Assembly (NCBI RefSeq): GCF_030378205.1
Contig: NZ_CP127385.1
Location: 4,256,001-4,320,000 of the forward strand
DNA: 64,000 nt
From: Bradyrhizobium sp. NP1
GTDB taxonomy: Bacteria; Pseudomonadota; Alphaproteobacteria; Rhizobiales; Xanthobacteraceae
Reading direction: 5' to 3'
The notes beneath the pieces were generated by a model, which was given only the letters and a program-made list of their open reading frames with translations, was not told where the DNA came from and ran no database searches. A program made the translations under genes and the position numbers. Below, piece after piece: positions 8,246 to 17,064 of this stretch (the stretch's first letter is position 1; every line of letters begins with the position of its first letter).

Positions 8246-9517
8246 ATGTTCGACTTGATCAAGCGGCCGCTTGCTGCGGCCATGCTGATAGGGACGCTGA
8301 CGGCCGCATCGCAGGCCACGGCGCGCGACCGCGATCACGATCGCGACGGCCGGATCGGCCATGTCTTCGTCATCGTGCTCGAGAACGAAGGCTTCGACAT
8401 CACCTTCGGCGCCAACTCGCCCGCGCCCTTCCTGTCGAAGACGCTGCCGAGCCAGGGCGTGCTCCTGAAGAACTATTTCGGCACCGGCCATGTCAGCCTC
8501 GACAATTACGTCGCGATGATCTCGGGGCAGGCGGCGACGCCGCAGACCCGCAACGATTGCGGCGTCTATCAGGATTTCGCGCTCACCGGCATCACGCCGG
8601 ACGGCCAGGCTGTTGGCACCGGCTGCGTCTATCCCGCGTCCATCAAGACGCTGGCCGATCAGCTCACGGCGACCGGCAAGAGCTGGCGCGGCTACATGGA
8701 GGACATGGGCAATGATCCGGCGCGCGAGCAGCGAAGCTGCGGGCAGCCGCTGGCCAACGGCAAGGTTGCGCTCAACCAGGCGGATGACACCCAGGCCGCC
8801 GAGCCGCAGGATCAGTACGCCGCGCGTCACAATCCGTTCGTCTACTTCCACTCGCTGATCGACAGCGGCGCCTGCGCCAACCACGTGGTCAACTTCAACC
8901 GCCTGGCACAGGACCTGGCCTATGAGTCGACCACCCCGCATTTCGCGTTCATCACGCCCAATCTCTGCCATGACGGCCACGACGCCAAGTGCAAGAACGG
9001 CGAGACCGGCGGCCTCGCCGGCGCCGACGCCTTCCTGCAGAAGACCGTGCCGATGATCCTGAACTCGCCCGCCTTCAAGGAGGATGGACTCCTGATCATC
9101 ACCTTCGACGAGGCGAGCCTCGATGCGGCGCCGGACGGCAAGGGCAACCTCGTGCTCACCGCCGCCGGCGAGACCTGCTGCGGCCAGCAGCCCGGACCGA
9201 ACCTCGCGCCGTTTCCGCAGAGCACCGAGCCGTTCCCGAACGTGATCTTCAACTTCCAGAGCTTTGGCGGCGATCGAACCGGCGCGGTGCTGGTCTCACC
9301 GTTCCTGAAGGGAGGAACGGTGTCCAACGTCCCCTACAACCACTATTCGATGCTCAAGACGGTCGAGGATATTTTCCACCTCGATCATCTCGGCTATGCC
9401 GGCCAGCCCGGGCTGCAGGGCTTCTTCGGCTGCGCCAACTCGGACATCGCGTTCCGCTCCCGCGACGACGATCAGTTCGGCCGCTGCGAGCGTGAGCGCG
9501 AGCGCGATCGCGACTGA
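8246..9517 (+). CDS. Secreted phosphoesterase family protein (PF04185-like)
   Basis: 423 residues with a signal peptide (MFDLIKRPLAAAMLIGTLTA) and a mature part opening with IGHVFVIVLENEGFD, the metal-binding start of the alkaline-phosphatase-like phosphoesterase family that includes phospholipase C and acid phosphatases. Later landmarks are GTGHVSLDNYVAMISGQ, LLIITFDEASLD and NHYSMLKTVEDIF. It probably hydrolyses phosphate esters in the periplasm or outside the cell. The C-terminus ends in an Arg/Glu/Asp repeat (CERERERDRD), mirroring the RDRDHDRDGR run after the signal peptide; both may bind metal or be disordered. ATG 8246 follows GGGGAG, and a strong terminator follows the gene. Confidence 0.85.
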   Translation: MFDLIKRPLAAAMLIGTLTAASQATARDRDHDRDGRIGHVFVIVLENEGFDITFGANSPAPFLSKTLPSQGVLLKNYFGTGHVSLDNYVAMISGQAATPQTRNDCGVYQDFALTGITPDGQAVGTGCVYPASIKTLADQLTATGKSWRGYMEDMGNDPAREQRSCGQPLANGKVALNQADDTQAAEPQDQYAARHNPFVYFHSLIDSGACANHVVNFNRLAQDLAYESTTPHFAFITPNLCHDGHDAKCKNGETGGLAGADAFLQKTVPMILNSPAFKEDGLLIITFDEASLDAAPDGKGNLVLTAAGETCCGQQPGPNLAPFPQSTEPFPNVIFNFQSFGGDRTGAVLVSPFLKGGTVSNVPYNHYSMLKTVEDIFHLDHLGYAGQPGLQGFFGCANSDIAFRSRDDDQFGRCERERERDRD

Positions 9518-9546
9518 TCGCTCGCGATCCGAAACGGTCTATCCGT

Positions 9547-9585
9547 GGCCCCCGACGGCGTGTCCGTCGGGGGCCGCTTTCTTTT
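9547..9585 (+). terminator. Rho-independent terminator after the phosphoesterase gene
   Basis: GGCCCCCGACG (9547-9557) pairs with CGTCGGGGGCC (9565-9575), followed by a T-rich GCTTTCTTTT run. It begins 30 bases after the stop of the phosphoesterase gene. Confidence 0.85.
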
Positions 9586-9791
9586 GCGCCTTTGCGCACC
9601 TGCGCCGCTCGAGGCGCCATACCTCGGTATAGGTCCTTGAACCCTTTGGATGCCCGAACTTTACCTGCGTTCAATTGAGCCGTTGATGCTGATCGTCCTA
9701 GGTTTCATGCATCGGACAAAGGCACATCACCTTCATCAAGTCCGACAGTGGAAAAGGGAAAGACCCGTCGCGATAACGCCAGGAGGAGACA

Positions 9792-10013
9792 ATGCCCGAC
9801 CGTTTCGAAAGTCTCAGACATGGCAAAGCCGCACGATGCGCCGTCTGTGATGGCCGGTTTGGCCTCGTCCGGCACTACGCGTGGCGGACCCAGCTTTGCT
9901 CCAGGAAGTGCGTCGATCGCTTCAGAGCGCGCCGGGAAAGCGACCGCAACTGGCTACCCTTCTTCCCGACCGCTTTCGATCCGCTGGCAAGGAACCGCGC
10001 GAGGACCTCATGA
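9792..10013 (+). CDS. Small zinc-ribbon-like protein, 73 residues
   Basis: Contains CAVC (Cys16 and Cys19) and CSRKC (Cys36 and Cys40), a four-Cys arrangement likely to bind zinc, in a basic Arg-rich protein beginning MPDRFESLRHGKAARC. ATG 9792 follows AGGAGGAG, a near-perfect ribosome binding site. It is probably cytoplasmic, and the positive charge would fit nucleic-acid binding. The stop overlaps the next start as ATGA, so the two genes form a translationally coupled pair. Confidence 0.7.
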   Translation: MPDRFESLRHGKAARCAVCDGRFGLVRHYAWRTQLCSRKCVDRFRARRESDRNWLPFFPTAFDPLARNRARTS

Positions 10014-10237
10014 CGTTCGATATCTCACAGCGAGGCAAGGAATATTTGCAGACAGCCCGGACCCTGCTCCGCGCCGCCCAGACCATGACCGACCGGGCGA
10101 TTGCGGCTCAGCTCAAGGCGCTGGCCGACGACTACGAGCGGCGCGCCGAGAAAGCATCGCAAGCCGATGCGGCCAAGGCGGCGGCCAGGGCATCGGCCCG
10201 CGTGGACGCCAGCGTTGAGGGCGCGTGGGGCGCTTGA
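10010..10237 (+). CDS. Small helical protein of unknown function, 75 residues
   Basis: Starts inside the stop of the zinc-ribbon gene (ATGA overlap). The sequence MTFDISQRGKEYLQTARTLL... is strongly helical and Ala/Arg/Lys-rich, ending in an Ala-rich tail; no membrane segment or known motif. Similar short proteins with AAQTMTDRAIAAQLKALADDY occur in Bradyrhizobium. Coupling suggests it acts with, or is needed in proportion to, the zinc-ribbon protein. Confidence 0.65.
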   Translation: MTFDISQRGKEYLQTARTLLRAAQTMTDRAIAAQLKALADDYERRAEKASQADAAKAAARASARVDASVEGAWGA

Positions 10238-10378
10238 TGGACTGCCTGCCCGCGGCCACGGCTGGCTGAGGCGCGGCGGCAGCCCCATGAGTTCCCTCGC
10301 GGTGTGTGAATCGCATCACATGGCGTTCCCGCGAATCGCGCTAGGCTTGGGCCTTCTCCCTTACCTTGGCCCGCCCGC

Positions 10379-10400
10379 AAATGGGCGGGCTCTCCTTGAG
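10379..10400. terminator. GC-rich hairpin between convergent genes
   Basis: GCCCGCCC (10379-10386) pairs with GGGCGGGC (10393-10400) around a 6-base loop. It lies between the rightward helical-protein gene and the leftward cupin gene. No T-tract is obvious. Confidence 0.45.
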
Positions 10401-10441
10401 CCGCGCCGCCCGTACGCAGCCCGCGCTAGTAGGGCCGTCCC

Positions 10442-10897
10442 TCACAGTACCTTCATCAGATCGGCCGCGCTGGCGCCTTCCGGCGCGATGTAGATCGCAA
10501 GCAATGTCGCGGGCTCGGTTGCGCTCGCGTTGCGCGAGACGCGGTGGATGGCGCCGACCGGCTCCCACCACGCCTCGCCCGCCCGATAGGTCCGCTCGGG
10601 GCCGTCGCCGACCTGGGATGCGATCGCGCCCGACAGCACGAACGCCATCACGCCATTGGCATGGGCATGCGCCGGCGATCCCGTCCCCGGCGGATAGGTG
10701 ACCTCGAGCAGCGAAATCTCGCGCGCGGGATCCCCGGGCAGCTTCTGCCTGATCACCTCGCGCCTCGACGACTGCTTTGCGTTCTTTGCCGCGTCCTGCG
10801 CGGCCGCCTCCGTGCCGCGCGCGGCGGCGAAGGCCGCGACCAGCGCGGCAAGCGAAGCAAGGCTGAATTCGCGTCTGGCCAGGTTCTTGTCCGTCAT
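10442..10897 (-). CDS. Exported cupin-domain protein (probable Tat substrate)
   Basis: 151 residues starting MTDKNLARREFSLASLAALV, a twin-arginine-type signal (RREFSLA). The C-terminal part is a cupin barrel with GTGSPAHAHANGVMAFVLSG, which supplies His ligands, and a second motif around GEAWWEPVGAIHRVSRN. It probably binds a metal in the periplasm; the ligand or reaction is unknown. ATG 10897 follows GGAGACATCCC. It is divergent from the MocR-type regulator, 92 bases away, which is therefore a candidate regulator of this gene. Confidence 0.8.
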   Translation of the reverse strand: MTDKNLARREFSLASLAALVAAFAAARGTEAAAQDAAKNAKQSSRREVIRQKLPGDPAREISLLEVTYPPGTGSPAHAHANGVMAFVLSGAIASQVGDGPERTYRAGEAWWEPVGAIHRVSRNASATEPATLLAIYIAPEGASAADLMKVL

Positions 10898-10989
10898 GGG
10901 ATGTCTCCGCATCGATGCAATCCGGATGCGGATCGAAGCACGCGCATGGCCTAGCCTGAAGAGCCAAGATAAGACAAAATGACCGGGCC

Positions 10990-12426
10990 ATGGCCCGCCC
11001 GCGAACACACCCGAAAATCGCCGGGGATCCCGCCCGCAGCCGGTCCGATCCGCTCTATCGGCAGATCTACCAGCGGTTCCGACAGGCGATCGCGAAAGGC
11101 CAGCTCCGGCCGGGCGACCGCCTGCCCTCGGTGCGCGATCTCGCAGCCGAGCTTTCGACAGCGCGCGGCACGGTCGATGCCGCCTATGCGGTGCTCGCGG
11201 GCGAAGGCTATGTCATCAGCCGCGGGCCTTCCGGGACGATCGTCGCGCCGGGGCTCCCCGATGTGGCGGCCGCCGGTCCGTCCAGGCGCCGGCTCCCGGC
11301 TGCGGCGCCATCGCCCGAACATGCCGCGCCCAGGCCCTTGCAGATGGGACTGCCCGCGCTCGATGCCTTCCCGCGCAAGCGCTGGGCGCATGTCGTCGCG
11401 CGCGAGGCGCGGCGGCTCTCCGCGGCGCAGATGATGTATCCGGACCCGGCCGGCTTCGCGCCGCTGCGCCAGGCGGTCGCCGCCTATCTGGTCGCCTCGC
11501 GCGGCATCGCCTGCGAATGGCGGCAGGTGGTGATGACGACCGGGTTCCAGGGCGGCCTCGATCTTGCGCTGCGCGTCCTGCTTCGGCCGAACGATCGCGT
11601 CTGGATCGAGGACCCGTGCTTCCCGCCGGTCCGCGCCGCGCTGGAAATGGCGGGCGCGCGCCTCGCGCCGGTCGCCGTCGATGCCGGAGGCATGCGCGTC
11701 GCCGACGGCCTCAAGCGGGCGCCGCGCGGGCGGCTGGCGGTGGTGACGCCCTCGCACCAAAGCCCGCTCGGGGTCGCGCTGTCGCTGCCGCGCCGCCTCG
11801 CGCTGCTGCGCTGGGCCAACGAGGCCGACGCCTATGTGATCGAGGACGATTATGACAGCGAATTCCGCTTTGTCGGCCGCCCGCTGCCGGCGCTGAAGAG
11901 CCTCGACCGCGAGCAGCGCGTGATCTACGCGGGATCGTTCAGCAAGACGCTGTTTCCCGGCCTGCGGCTCGGCTATCTGGTGCTGCCCGATCGCCTGCTG
12001 CCGCGCTTCGTCGAGGCCAACACCTGGCACACATCGGGGCAGAGCGCCTTCGGCCAGCGCGCGGTAGGGGCTTTCATGACCGAAGGGCATTTCGCGCGGC
12101 ATCTGAAGCGCATGCGCAAGCTCTATGCCGTCAGGCGCGCCGCCCTCGTCGACGCGTTCCATGCCAGCTTCGGCGAATCCATGACCATCGCGATGCAGCC
12201 GGGCGGGATGCACCTTCTGCTGCGCCTGGCGAGCCGCACCTCCGACGCGCGGCTTGCCCGGCGCGCGCAGGCCGAAGGGCTCGCCGCCGAGCCGCTTTCG
12301 CCACGCGCGATCCGGCATGATTGCGGCCAGGGCCTGCTGGTCGGCTTCACCAATGTCGCCGAGCACGATGCCGCCGCCATCGCGCAGAGGCTCAAGCATG
12401 CGCTCGGTTGCCATCTTCCGGGGTGA
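10990..12426 (+). CDS. MocR/PdxR-type transcriptional regulator (GntR HTH plus aminotransferase domain)
   Basis: 478 residues. An N-terminal GntR winged helix (DPLYRQIYQRFRQAIAKGQL to about residue 85) is followed by a class I aminotransferase-like domain with IEDDYDSEFRF and the pyridoxal-phosphate lysine in SFSKTLFPGLRLGY (Lys319). MocR-type proteins sense pyridoxal phosphate or its amino-acid adducts and control neighbouring metabolic genes. The cupin gene is divergent and close, so it is the most likely target along with autoregulation. pdxY is 6 kb away and probably too far to be a direct neighbour target, but the B6 connection is worth noting. All PLP-binding landmarks appear intact. 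Confidence 0.9.
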   Translation: MARPRTHPKIAGDPARSRSDPLYRQIYQRFRQAIAKGQLRPGDRLPSVRDLAAELSTARGTVDAAYAVLAGEGYVISRGPSGTIVAPGLPDVAAAGPSRRRLPAAAPSPEHAAPRPLQMGLPALDAFPRKRWAHVVAREARRLSAAQMMYPDPAGFAPLRQAVAAYLVASRGIACEWRQVVMTTGFQGGLDLALRVLLRPNDRVWIEDPCFPPVRAALEMAGARLAPVAVDAGGMRVADGLKRAPRGRLAVVTPSHQSPLGVALSLPRRLALLRWANEADAYVIEDDYDSEFRFVGRPLPALKSLDREQRVIYAGSFSKTLFPGLRLGYLVLPDRLLPRFVEANTWHTSGQSAFGQRAVGAFMTEGHFARHLKRMRKLYAVRRAALVDAFHASFGESMTIAMQPGGMHLLLRLASRTSDARLARRAQAEGLAAEPLSPRAIRHDCGQGLLVGFTNVAEHDAAAIAQRLKHALGCHLPG

Positions 12427-12588
12427 GCAGGCCGGCCACCTGCCCCGGAACCGGCTGTTGCGCGGCGACAACGGCTGTCGGGCGGAACCCACAGGCATTC
12501 GCTTCGCTACAATCTTTCCTTCTGCCCGCCATCTTTTCGCACCCGCCGCGCGTCACGCTGCCTGTGGTTGTATTGCGGAGGGCGTGCG

Positions 12589-12804
12589 ATGGACACCGAG
12601 CTTCAGACCAAGGTTGAGAAGTACGAGGCCAAGGTCGTCCAGTGCGAGGAGTGGGCGCGCAAGGCGCCCGAGGGACCGCAGCGGGAATTCTACACCGTGC
12701 TCGCGCAGTACTATGGCGAGCTCGCCACCGACTTCCGCAAAATCCTCGCCAAGCGCAGCGCCGCGTTTCCGCTGTTCGCCGGCTCGGAGCAGAAGAGCGC
12801 CTGA
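12589..12804 (+). CDS. Small soluble protein of unknown function, 71 residues
   Basis: Starts MDTELQTKVEKYEAKVVQC after a GGAGGG ribosome binding site. The central part EGPQREFYTVLAQYYGELATDF is helical and amphipathic, and a short tail ends FAGSEQKSA. The overall look is a two-helix cytoplasmic protein; I know of similar uncharacterised proteins in Bradyrhizobium. It has no obvious operon partner. Confidence 0.65.
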   Translation: MDTELQTKVEKYEAKVVQCEEWARKAPEGPQREFYTVLAQYYGELATDFRKILAKRSAAFPLFAGSEQKSA

Positions 12805-13056
12805 GCGCGACGTCTTTCGCCATCCGCTGTCGTTCGGCCGGTGACGCTGCGGCCTCGCATCGTTGGCGCGGGCTCATTGGCCCTTCCGCCTGATGACCGC
12901 ACGCTGCGCGCCCGCACATCCGGTCATCACCTCGATTTGATTCGAATCCTCAGGGATTCCCGTAGTTTCCCGATGCGGGATGATCCGGATTCTCCGCTTC
13001 CCCTCCCGCTGCTATCCCTCACCTCCGAGTGGGGCGATTCCTCAGGAAAGCGGACC

Positions 13057-13290
13057 ATGACCGAAATCTATTTCCACTGCTCCGATGCCGAACACGTCAT
13101 GATCGATCGCTGCGGCTCGGCGGTGGACGATCTCGCCGAGGCGCACGCGCAGGCGCACCGCTTCGTTCGTGCGCTGATCATGACGCCGTCAACCGAAGAC
13201 TGGCGCGACTGGATCCTGCACGCCACCGACGAACGCGGCGAGGAGCTCTTCGTCGTTTCGTTCGCTTCACTCCTCGGCAAGCTGCACTGA
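13057..13290 (+). CDS. DUF6894-like small protein
   Basis: 77 residues from ATG 13057 (MTEIYFHCSDAEHVMIDRCG). The layout of a short beta strand YFHC, an acidic DLAEAHAQAHRFV helix and a C-terminal WRDWILHATDERGEELFVVSF fits the small DUF6894-type proteins common in rhizobia, function unknown. An AGGAAAG site precedes the start. It lies eight bases ahead of the next small ORF. Confidence 0.65.
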   Translation: MTEIYFHCSDAEHVMIDRCGSAVDDLAEAHAQAHRFVRALIMTPSTEDWRDWILHATDERGEELFVVSFASLLGKLH

Positions 13291-13298
13291 GATTCATC

Positions 13299-13475
13299 AT
13301 GTCGCGCATCCCGTTCGCTACGATTGAGCTTCTCCAGCGCGTGCGCGCGGTCGTCGCGCGCTACCAGGATCTGGTTGTAAACGTGGTCAATCCCTATCGG
13401 CCCGAGCTCTACTATATGCGCGGTCCGGGCCCGAAATGGCGCGCGAAGCAGCAGCTTCGCCATCGCAATCCGTAG
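13299..13475 (+). CDS. Possible small basic protein, 58 residues
   Basis: Begins MSRIPFATIELLQRVRAVVA eight bases after the preceding stop and ends with a very basic stretch (GPKWRAKQQLRHRNP). Spacing and strand suggest translation as the second gene of a pair, but the ribosome binding site is poor and I cannot name a family. It may be a chance frame. Confidence 0.4.
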   Translation: MSRIPFATIELLQRVRAVVARYQDLVVNVVNPYRPELYYMRGPGPKWRAKQQLRHRNP

Positions 13476-13629
13476 AACGGATCAGAGATGCAGGACGCCC
13501 GCGCCGGTTGCGGCCGGGCACCTTGCAATATCACACGCAACCCATACCCCGGCGTGCTGGCGGAACTAACGCCAGTGCGGCATGTTGTGACCGGCGTGGG
13601 GACCCGCGATCAGCGAGCGAGGTGAAATC

Positions 13630-13971
13630 ATGGCGATTTGCACCGAAAAGCACCATGCCAATCACGCCCATCAGCACGGTCCGGGATGCGGCCACACGGC
13701 GGTTCATCATCAGGGCCACATCGACTACCTGCATGACGGCCATCTGCACCACATGCACGGGGATCACGTCGATGAGCACGCGATAGCGGTCGACGCAACG
13801 AACCCCGTGCGCTGCACGCCGGACAATGTTTGCAGCGGTCATACGCACGGGCCGGGCTGCGGCCACCAGCCAGTCCCTCACGGCGATCACGTCGACTATC
13901 TGGTCAACGGCCGTCTGCATCACCCACACGACGACCATTGCGACGACCACGGACCGCTGTCTCTGGCTTGA
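13630..13971 (+). CDS. Histidine-rich two-repeat metal-binding protein
   Basis: 113 residues from ATG 13630. I count about 28 His and four Cys in the two repeats and linker. Two related units are visible: one with HGPGCGH, HIDYLHDGHLHHMHGDHVDEH (about residues 16-50), the other with HGPGCGH, HVDYLVNGRLHHPHDDHCDDH (about 73-107). There is no signal peptide, so it should be cytoplasmic. His/Asp/Cys density points to binding of zinc, nickel, cobalt or copper as a store or buffer. The two repeats imply an internal duplication. No transporter or metalloregulator lies next to it. The gene follows a GCGAGGTG region that may serve as ribosome binding site. Confidence 0.75.
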   Translation: MAICTEKHHANHAHQHGPGCGHTAVHHQGHIDYLHDGHLHHMHGDHVDEHAIAVDATNPVRCTPDNVCSGHTHGPGCGHQPVPHGDHVDYLVNGRLHHPHDDHCDDHGPLSLA

Positions 13972-14006
13972 GGCTCGCAGCCGGGGGACGCGCTCGCCAA
14001 CCCGCC

Positions 14007-14024
14007 CTAGAGCGTTTTCGAGCG
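14007..14024. repeat. End fragment of the family A CTAG element
   Basis: CTAGAGCGTTTTCGAGCG is the reverse complement of the right end of the element at 2659-2762, allowing one mismatch (CGAAAACG in both). Only this end is preserved, suggesting an eroded copy. Confidence 0.6.
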
Positions 14025-14223
14025 CTCCGCCCGAAAGCCGCCTTATTGTCGCCGGCCTGATAGCGCGCGCGTGCCACGTTCGCGCACGATGGTTAATGCG
14101 GCAACCGCGCTGTCCTTTAAAACCAGCCACAATTTGCACTTCTTCAATTTTAGACTCGGTAGAAGTTGAGTCGAAGCGCGGGAAGGGCGGCGGCCGCCGC
14201 GGGAGTTCAGACGGAGTAACTCC

Positions 14224-14826
14224 ATGCATCTCGCAGTCGTGAGCGGCTCCATGCGAGCCGCTGTCATCGTCGTAGCGATCGTGGTGGTGGCAAATCCGTC
14301 GCATGCGTCGAAGTCCTGCATGACGCAGGCGGAGGCGCGCGCGCAATTTGCCACATCCCATCTCTACTGGCATGGATCGGGCCATTGCTGGGACGCGACG
14401 CCGCCCCGGCACGATCTCGTCCGCCGCGTCAGGCCGAAGGAGCATCGTGAGGCCCAGCGCGACACCGAGGAGGCCAAACCGCCCGCGCCCAGGTGGCGCG
14501 AGGCGATGTCGGAGATGCTGCCGGCCGAGGCGGTGTTCGGGCCCCCGGTGCTGCCAGCGTCGCCAGCGCCCCCGGTCGTCGATGCGGACGACCCGCCGCT
14601 TTCGCGCGCGAACTGGCTCGACCGCTGGGTGGATATCGCCCAGACCGTGCCGCTGGCCCTGCTGGCGCGGGGTCCGGAGCCGGCCGATCCCGCACCGGCG
14701 GCTGCGCCCAAGGCCGAGCCGCTGGTCACGACGACCCGCGTGATGCTGACGTTTCTCTCGCTCGTGCTGGCGCTCGCGATCGTCGAGCTTCTGTTCCGGG
14801 CGACGACCCGCGAAGGCCGCAGATAG
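14224..14826 (+). CDS. Membrane protein of unknown function with signal and C-terminal anchor
   Basis: 200 residues: an N-terminal hydrophobic segment (MRAAVIVVAIVVVANPSHAS), a segment SCMTQAEARAQFATSHLYWH with HGSGHCWDATPPRH, a Pro/Ala-rich linker, and a C-terminal transmembrane helix (VMLTFLSLVLALAIVELLF). The LYWHGSGHCWD motif, with two Cys nearby, recurs in Bradyrhizobium exported proteins. It is likely periplasmic with a membrane tail. ATG 14224 is used. A terminator-like hairpin follows, shared with the convergent binding-protein gene. Confidence 0.65.
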   Translation: MHLAVVSGSMRAAVIVVAIVVVANPSHASKSCMTQAEARAQFATSHLYWHGSGHCWDATPPRHDLVRRVRPKEHREAQRDTEEAKPPAPRWREAMSEMLPAEAVFGPPVLPASPAPPVVDADDPPLSRANWLDRWVDIAQTVPLALLARGPEPADPAPAAAPKAEPLVTTTRVMLTFLSLVLALAIVELLFRATTREGRR

Positions 14827-14831
14827 GCTCG

Positions 14832-14861
14832 AAAAAAGCCGCCGGCGTGATCGCCGGCGGC
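14832..14861 (-). terminator. Rho-independent terminator for the leftward binding-protein gene
   Basis: GCCGCCGGCG (14838-14847) pairs with CGCCGGCGGC (14852-14861) around a 4-base loop. On the minus strand it is followed by six T residues, so it terminates the transcript of the 14890-16038 gene. It may also stop rightward transcription. Confidence 0.85.
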
Positions 14862-14889
14862 CGCCCGATCGTGCACGGATTGGCAGCGG

Positions 14890-16038
14890 CTACTTCATCA
14901 GCCTGAACTTCCCGCCCTCGACCTTGATCAGGAACGCGGTGCGCTCGTCATAGCCGTTGTGGTCGGTCGCGCTCATGTTGGAAAGGCCGTTGTTGAGATA
15001 GACGTCCTTGCCGCGCTCGAGCTCGTCGCGCAAGGCGGCGCGGAATTCCGGCGTGCCGGGTTTTGCCGTCTTCAGCGCGCCGGGCACCGCCTTCTTCAGG
15101 AGCGCGATCGCGTCCCACAGATGCGCGCCGAAAATATTCGGCTTCGTGCCGTTGGCGCTTTCATAGGCCGAGATGAATTCCTCGGTCGCGCGGCGGAACG
15201 GATCGTTCTGCGGCAGGTCGGGAGCGATGGTGAAGGCCTCGCCGGCGAACACCGCGCCCTCGACATCCTTGCCGCCGAGCTTGATGAATTCCTCGGTGGC
15301 AACGCCATGGGTCTGGAAGATCTTGCCGGTAAAACCCTTCTCGCGCAGCGCCTGCTGCGGCAGCACGGCGGGCGTGCCGGCTGACGCGACGAACACCGCA
15401 TCGGGACTGGTCGCGATCACCTTGAGCGCCTGGCCGGTCACGCTGGTGTCGGCGCGCGCATAGACCTCGTGCGTGGTCACGACAAGCCCGAGCGTCGGCG
15501 CGAGCTTGCTGACCTCCTTGTAGTAGCCTTCGCCATAGCCGTCGGAGACCCCGATATAGCCGAGCGTCTTGACGCCCGACTTCGCGATGTATTTCAGCAT
15601 CGCGGAGGCCATCAGGTCGTCATTGGGCACGACCTTGAAGGCCCAGTGCCGCTTGTCGTCCATCGGCTGCACGATCGCGGTTGCGGCCGCGAGCGAGATC
15701 ACCGGCGTCTTCGATTCCAGCGCGACGTCCAGGATCGGCATGGTGACCGGCGTCAGCGACGAGCCGATCAGGATGTCGACGCCTTCCTGGATCACCAGCC
15801 GCCGCGCATTCTGGGTGCCCTTGGTGGGATCGGACTCGTCGTCGAGCGTGATGTAGACCACCTTCTCCCCGCCCATCTCCTTCGGCAGCGCCGCGACCGT
15901 GCGGATCTGCGGTTGCCCGAGCGCGGAGCCCGGCCCCGAGGCCGAGACGATGATCCCGACCTTGATGTCGGCTTGCGCTGGCATGGCACCGAGCGCGAGC
16001 GTTGCGGCGACGCAAAGCCCGCCGAGACCGATTTTCAT
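14890..16038 (-). CDS. Branched-chain-amino-acid-type ABC transporter substrate-binding protein
   Basis: 382 residues of the Peripla_BP_6 (LivK-like) family. ATG 16038 follows GGGGAGGAAC, and the signal peptide MKIGLGGLCVAATLALGAMP cleaves near AQA. The mature part starts DIKVGIIVSASGPGSALGQP and includes DDESDPTKGTQNARRLV and DILIGSSLTPVTMPI, typical of this fold. It captures an amino acid, amide or aromatic ligand in the periplasm. No permease or ATPase gene is adjacent, so it is an orphan receptor here and must use a transporter encoded elsewhere. Confidence 0.9.
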   Translation of the reverse strand: MKIGLGGLCVAATLALGAMPAQADIKVGIIVSASGPGSALGQPQIRTVAALPKEMGGEKVVYITLDDESDPTKGTQNARRLVIQEGVDILIGSSLTPVTMPILDVALESKTPVISLAAATAIVQPMDDKRHWAFKVVPNDDLMASAMLKYIAKSGVKTLGYIGVSDGYGEGYYKEVSKLAPTLGLVVTTHEVYARADTSVTGQALKVIATSPDAVFVASAGTPAVLPQQALREKGFTGKIFQTHGVATEEFIKLGGKDVEGAVFAGEAFTIAPDLPQNDPFRRATEEFISAYESANGTKPNIFGAHLWDAIALLKKAVPGALKTAKPGTPEFRAALRDELERGKDVYLNNGLSNMSATDHNGYDERTAFLIKVEGGKFRLMK

Positions 16039-16205
16039 TTTCAAGTTCCTCCCCATGTTGCCGTCGAAGGCTGGCGAAAGGCCCGGCCTCGCCGGGTTGC
16101 CTCGTTTTCCGGCAGCCGGCCAGCCGCGTCGGGCCTCCACGTTTTGCGAGGAAACCAGAGCCGCCGCCGCTCGACAAGTCGACCTAAGGACGGTACGAAT
16201 TGCCG

Positions 16206-16955
16206 ATGCGCCCTCGCAAGTCCACCCTTGCCGCGACCACTCTTTTCCTTGCGGCATCGTCGTTCATGGCAGCCGATGCCGGCACGGTGGTACCGCAGGC
16301 CGCGGAGGTCCACCGCCCCTTGCCGGTGCGGCCAATCGTCCTTGCCGGCGACGATGAAGAGAATTTCGACATCGACCTGATCGTCGGCCTGTCCGGCAAG
16401 TGCCCGATACTCACCATCGCGGGGCAGCCGCTCGGCTGTCGCGCCGTGAAGTATTTTCACGGCCAGGGCGGCCGCGCCTATTTCACCATCGCGATCGACG
16501 ATCCCACCGACGGCGCGCATATCGTTTCATTCTCGGGCGACAAGGCACGCCGCGACGGCGACCGCTACGAGCTTTCGGTCGACCAGATGCTGCTTAATTC
16601 AAAGGACCGGCCCAAGGTCAACGGGCTGCGCGCCCCGCTGGTCGAGCCGTCGAACGGCACCTGCAAGCAGGTCGGCGACATCGAGAGGAAGCAGATCACC
16701 AGCATCGCCTGCCTCGCCACCGACCAGAACGGCAGGAAATACGAGCTGCAGTTCCAGGCCGACGACGGCCCGGTGACCGTGCAGCGGATCAGCCAGGCGC
16801 CGCTGCAATCGATCAAGCGGCGCGAGCGGCTGAAGGCCCTGACTGCCTGCCGACGCAAGGCGAGGGACGCGCAGATCCTGCGGCGTGACTCCACCACCTA
16901 TCTGATCCAGTGCATGGAAGAGAGCGGCCAGCCTCCGACCCCCGACGACCAGTGA
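16206..16955 (+). CDS. Secreted protein of unknown function
   Basis: 249 residues from ATG 16206 with a signal peptide (MRPRKSTLAATTLFLAASSF). The mature part contains five or six Cys residues (GKCPILTIAGQPLGCRAVKY, NGTCKQVGD, IACLATD, TACRRKARD, IQCMEESG), suggesting disulfide bonds in the periplasm, and several strand-like stretches. It lies divergent from the binding-protein gene with about 165 bases between starts. I do not recognise the family. Confidence 0.7.
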   Translation: MRPRKSTLAATTLFLAASSFMAADAGTVVPQAAEVHRPLPVRPIVLAGDDEENFDIDLIVGLSGKCPILTIAGQPLGCRAVKYFHGQGGRAYFTIAIDDPTDGAHIVSFSGDKARRDGDRYELSVDQMLLNSKDRPKVNGLRAPLVEPSNGTCKQVGDIERKQITSIACLATDQNGRKYELQFQADDGPVTVQRISQAPLQSIKRRERLKALTACRRKARDAQILRRDSTTYLIQCMEESGQPPTPDDQ

Positions 16956-17064
16956 CGCGCCATCGCCCCCGCGTCAGCACGGCGCCACGGACGCTCCATC
17001 TCGATGAAGCCCCGCCGCTATCGAGCGCCGGAAGGCCGAAGTCACAATATCCTATGAATCGCGT

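Noticed and set aside
8069..8980. 303-codon leftward open frame
   Set aside because: Antisense to the secreted phosphoesterase, whose family motifs are clear on the plus strand.
10951..12498. 515-codon leftward open frame
   Set aside because: Antisense to the MocR-type regulator, which has a complete HTH and aminotransferase domain.
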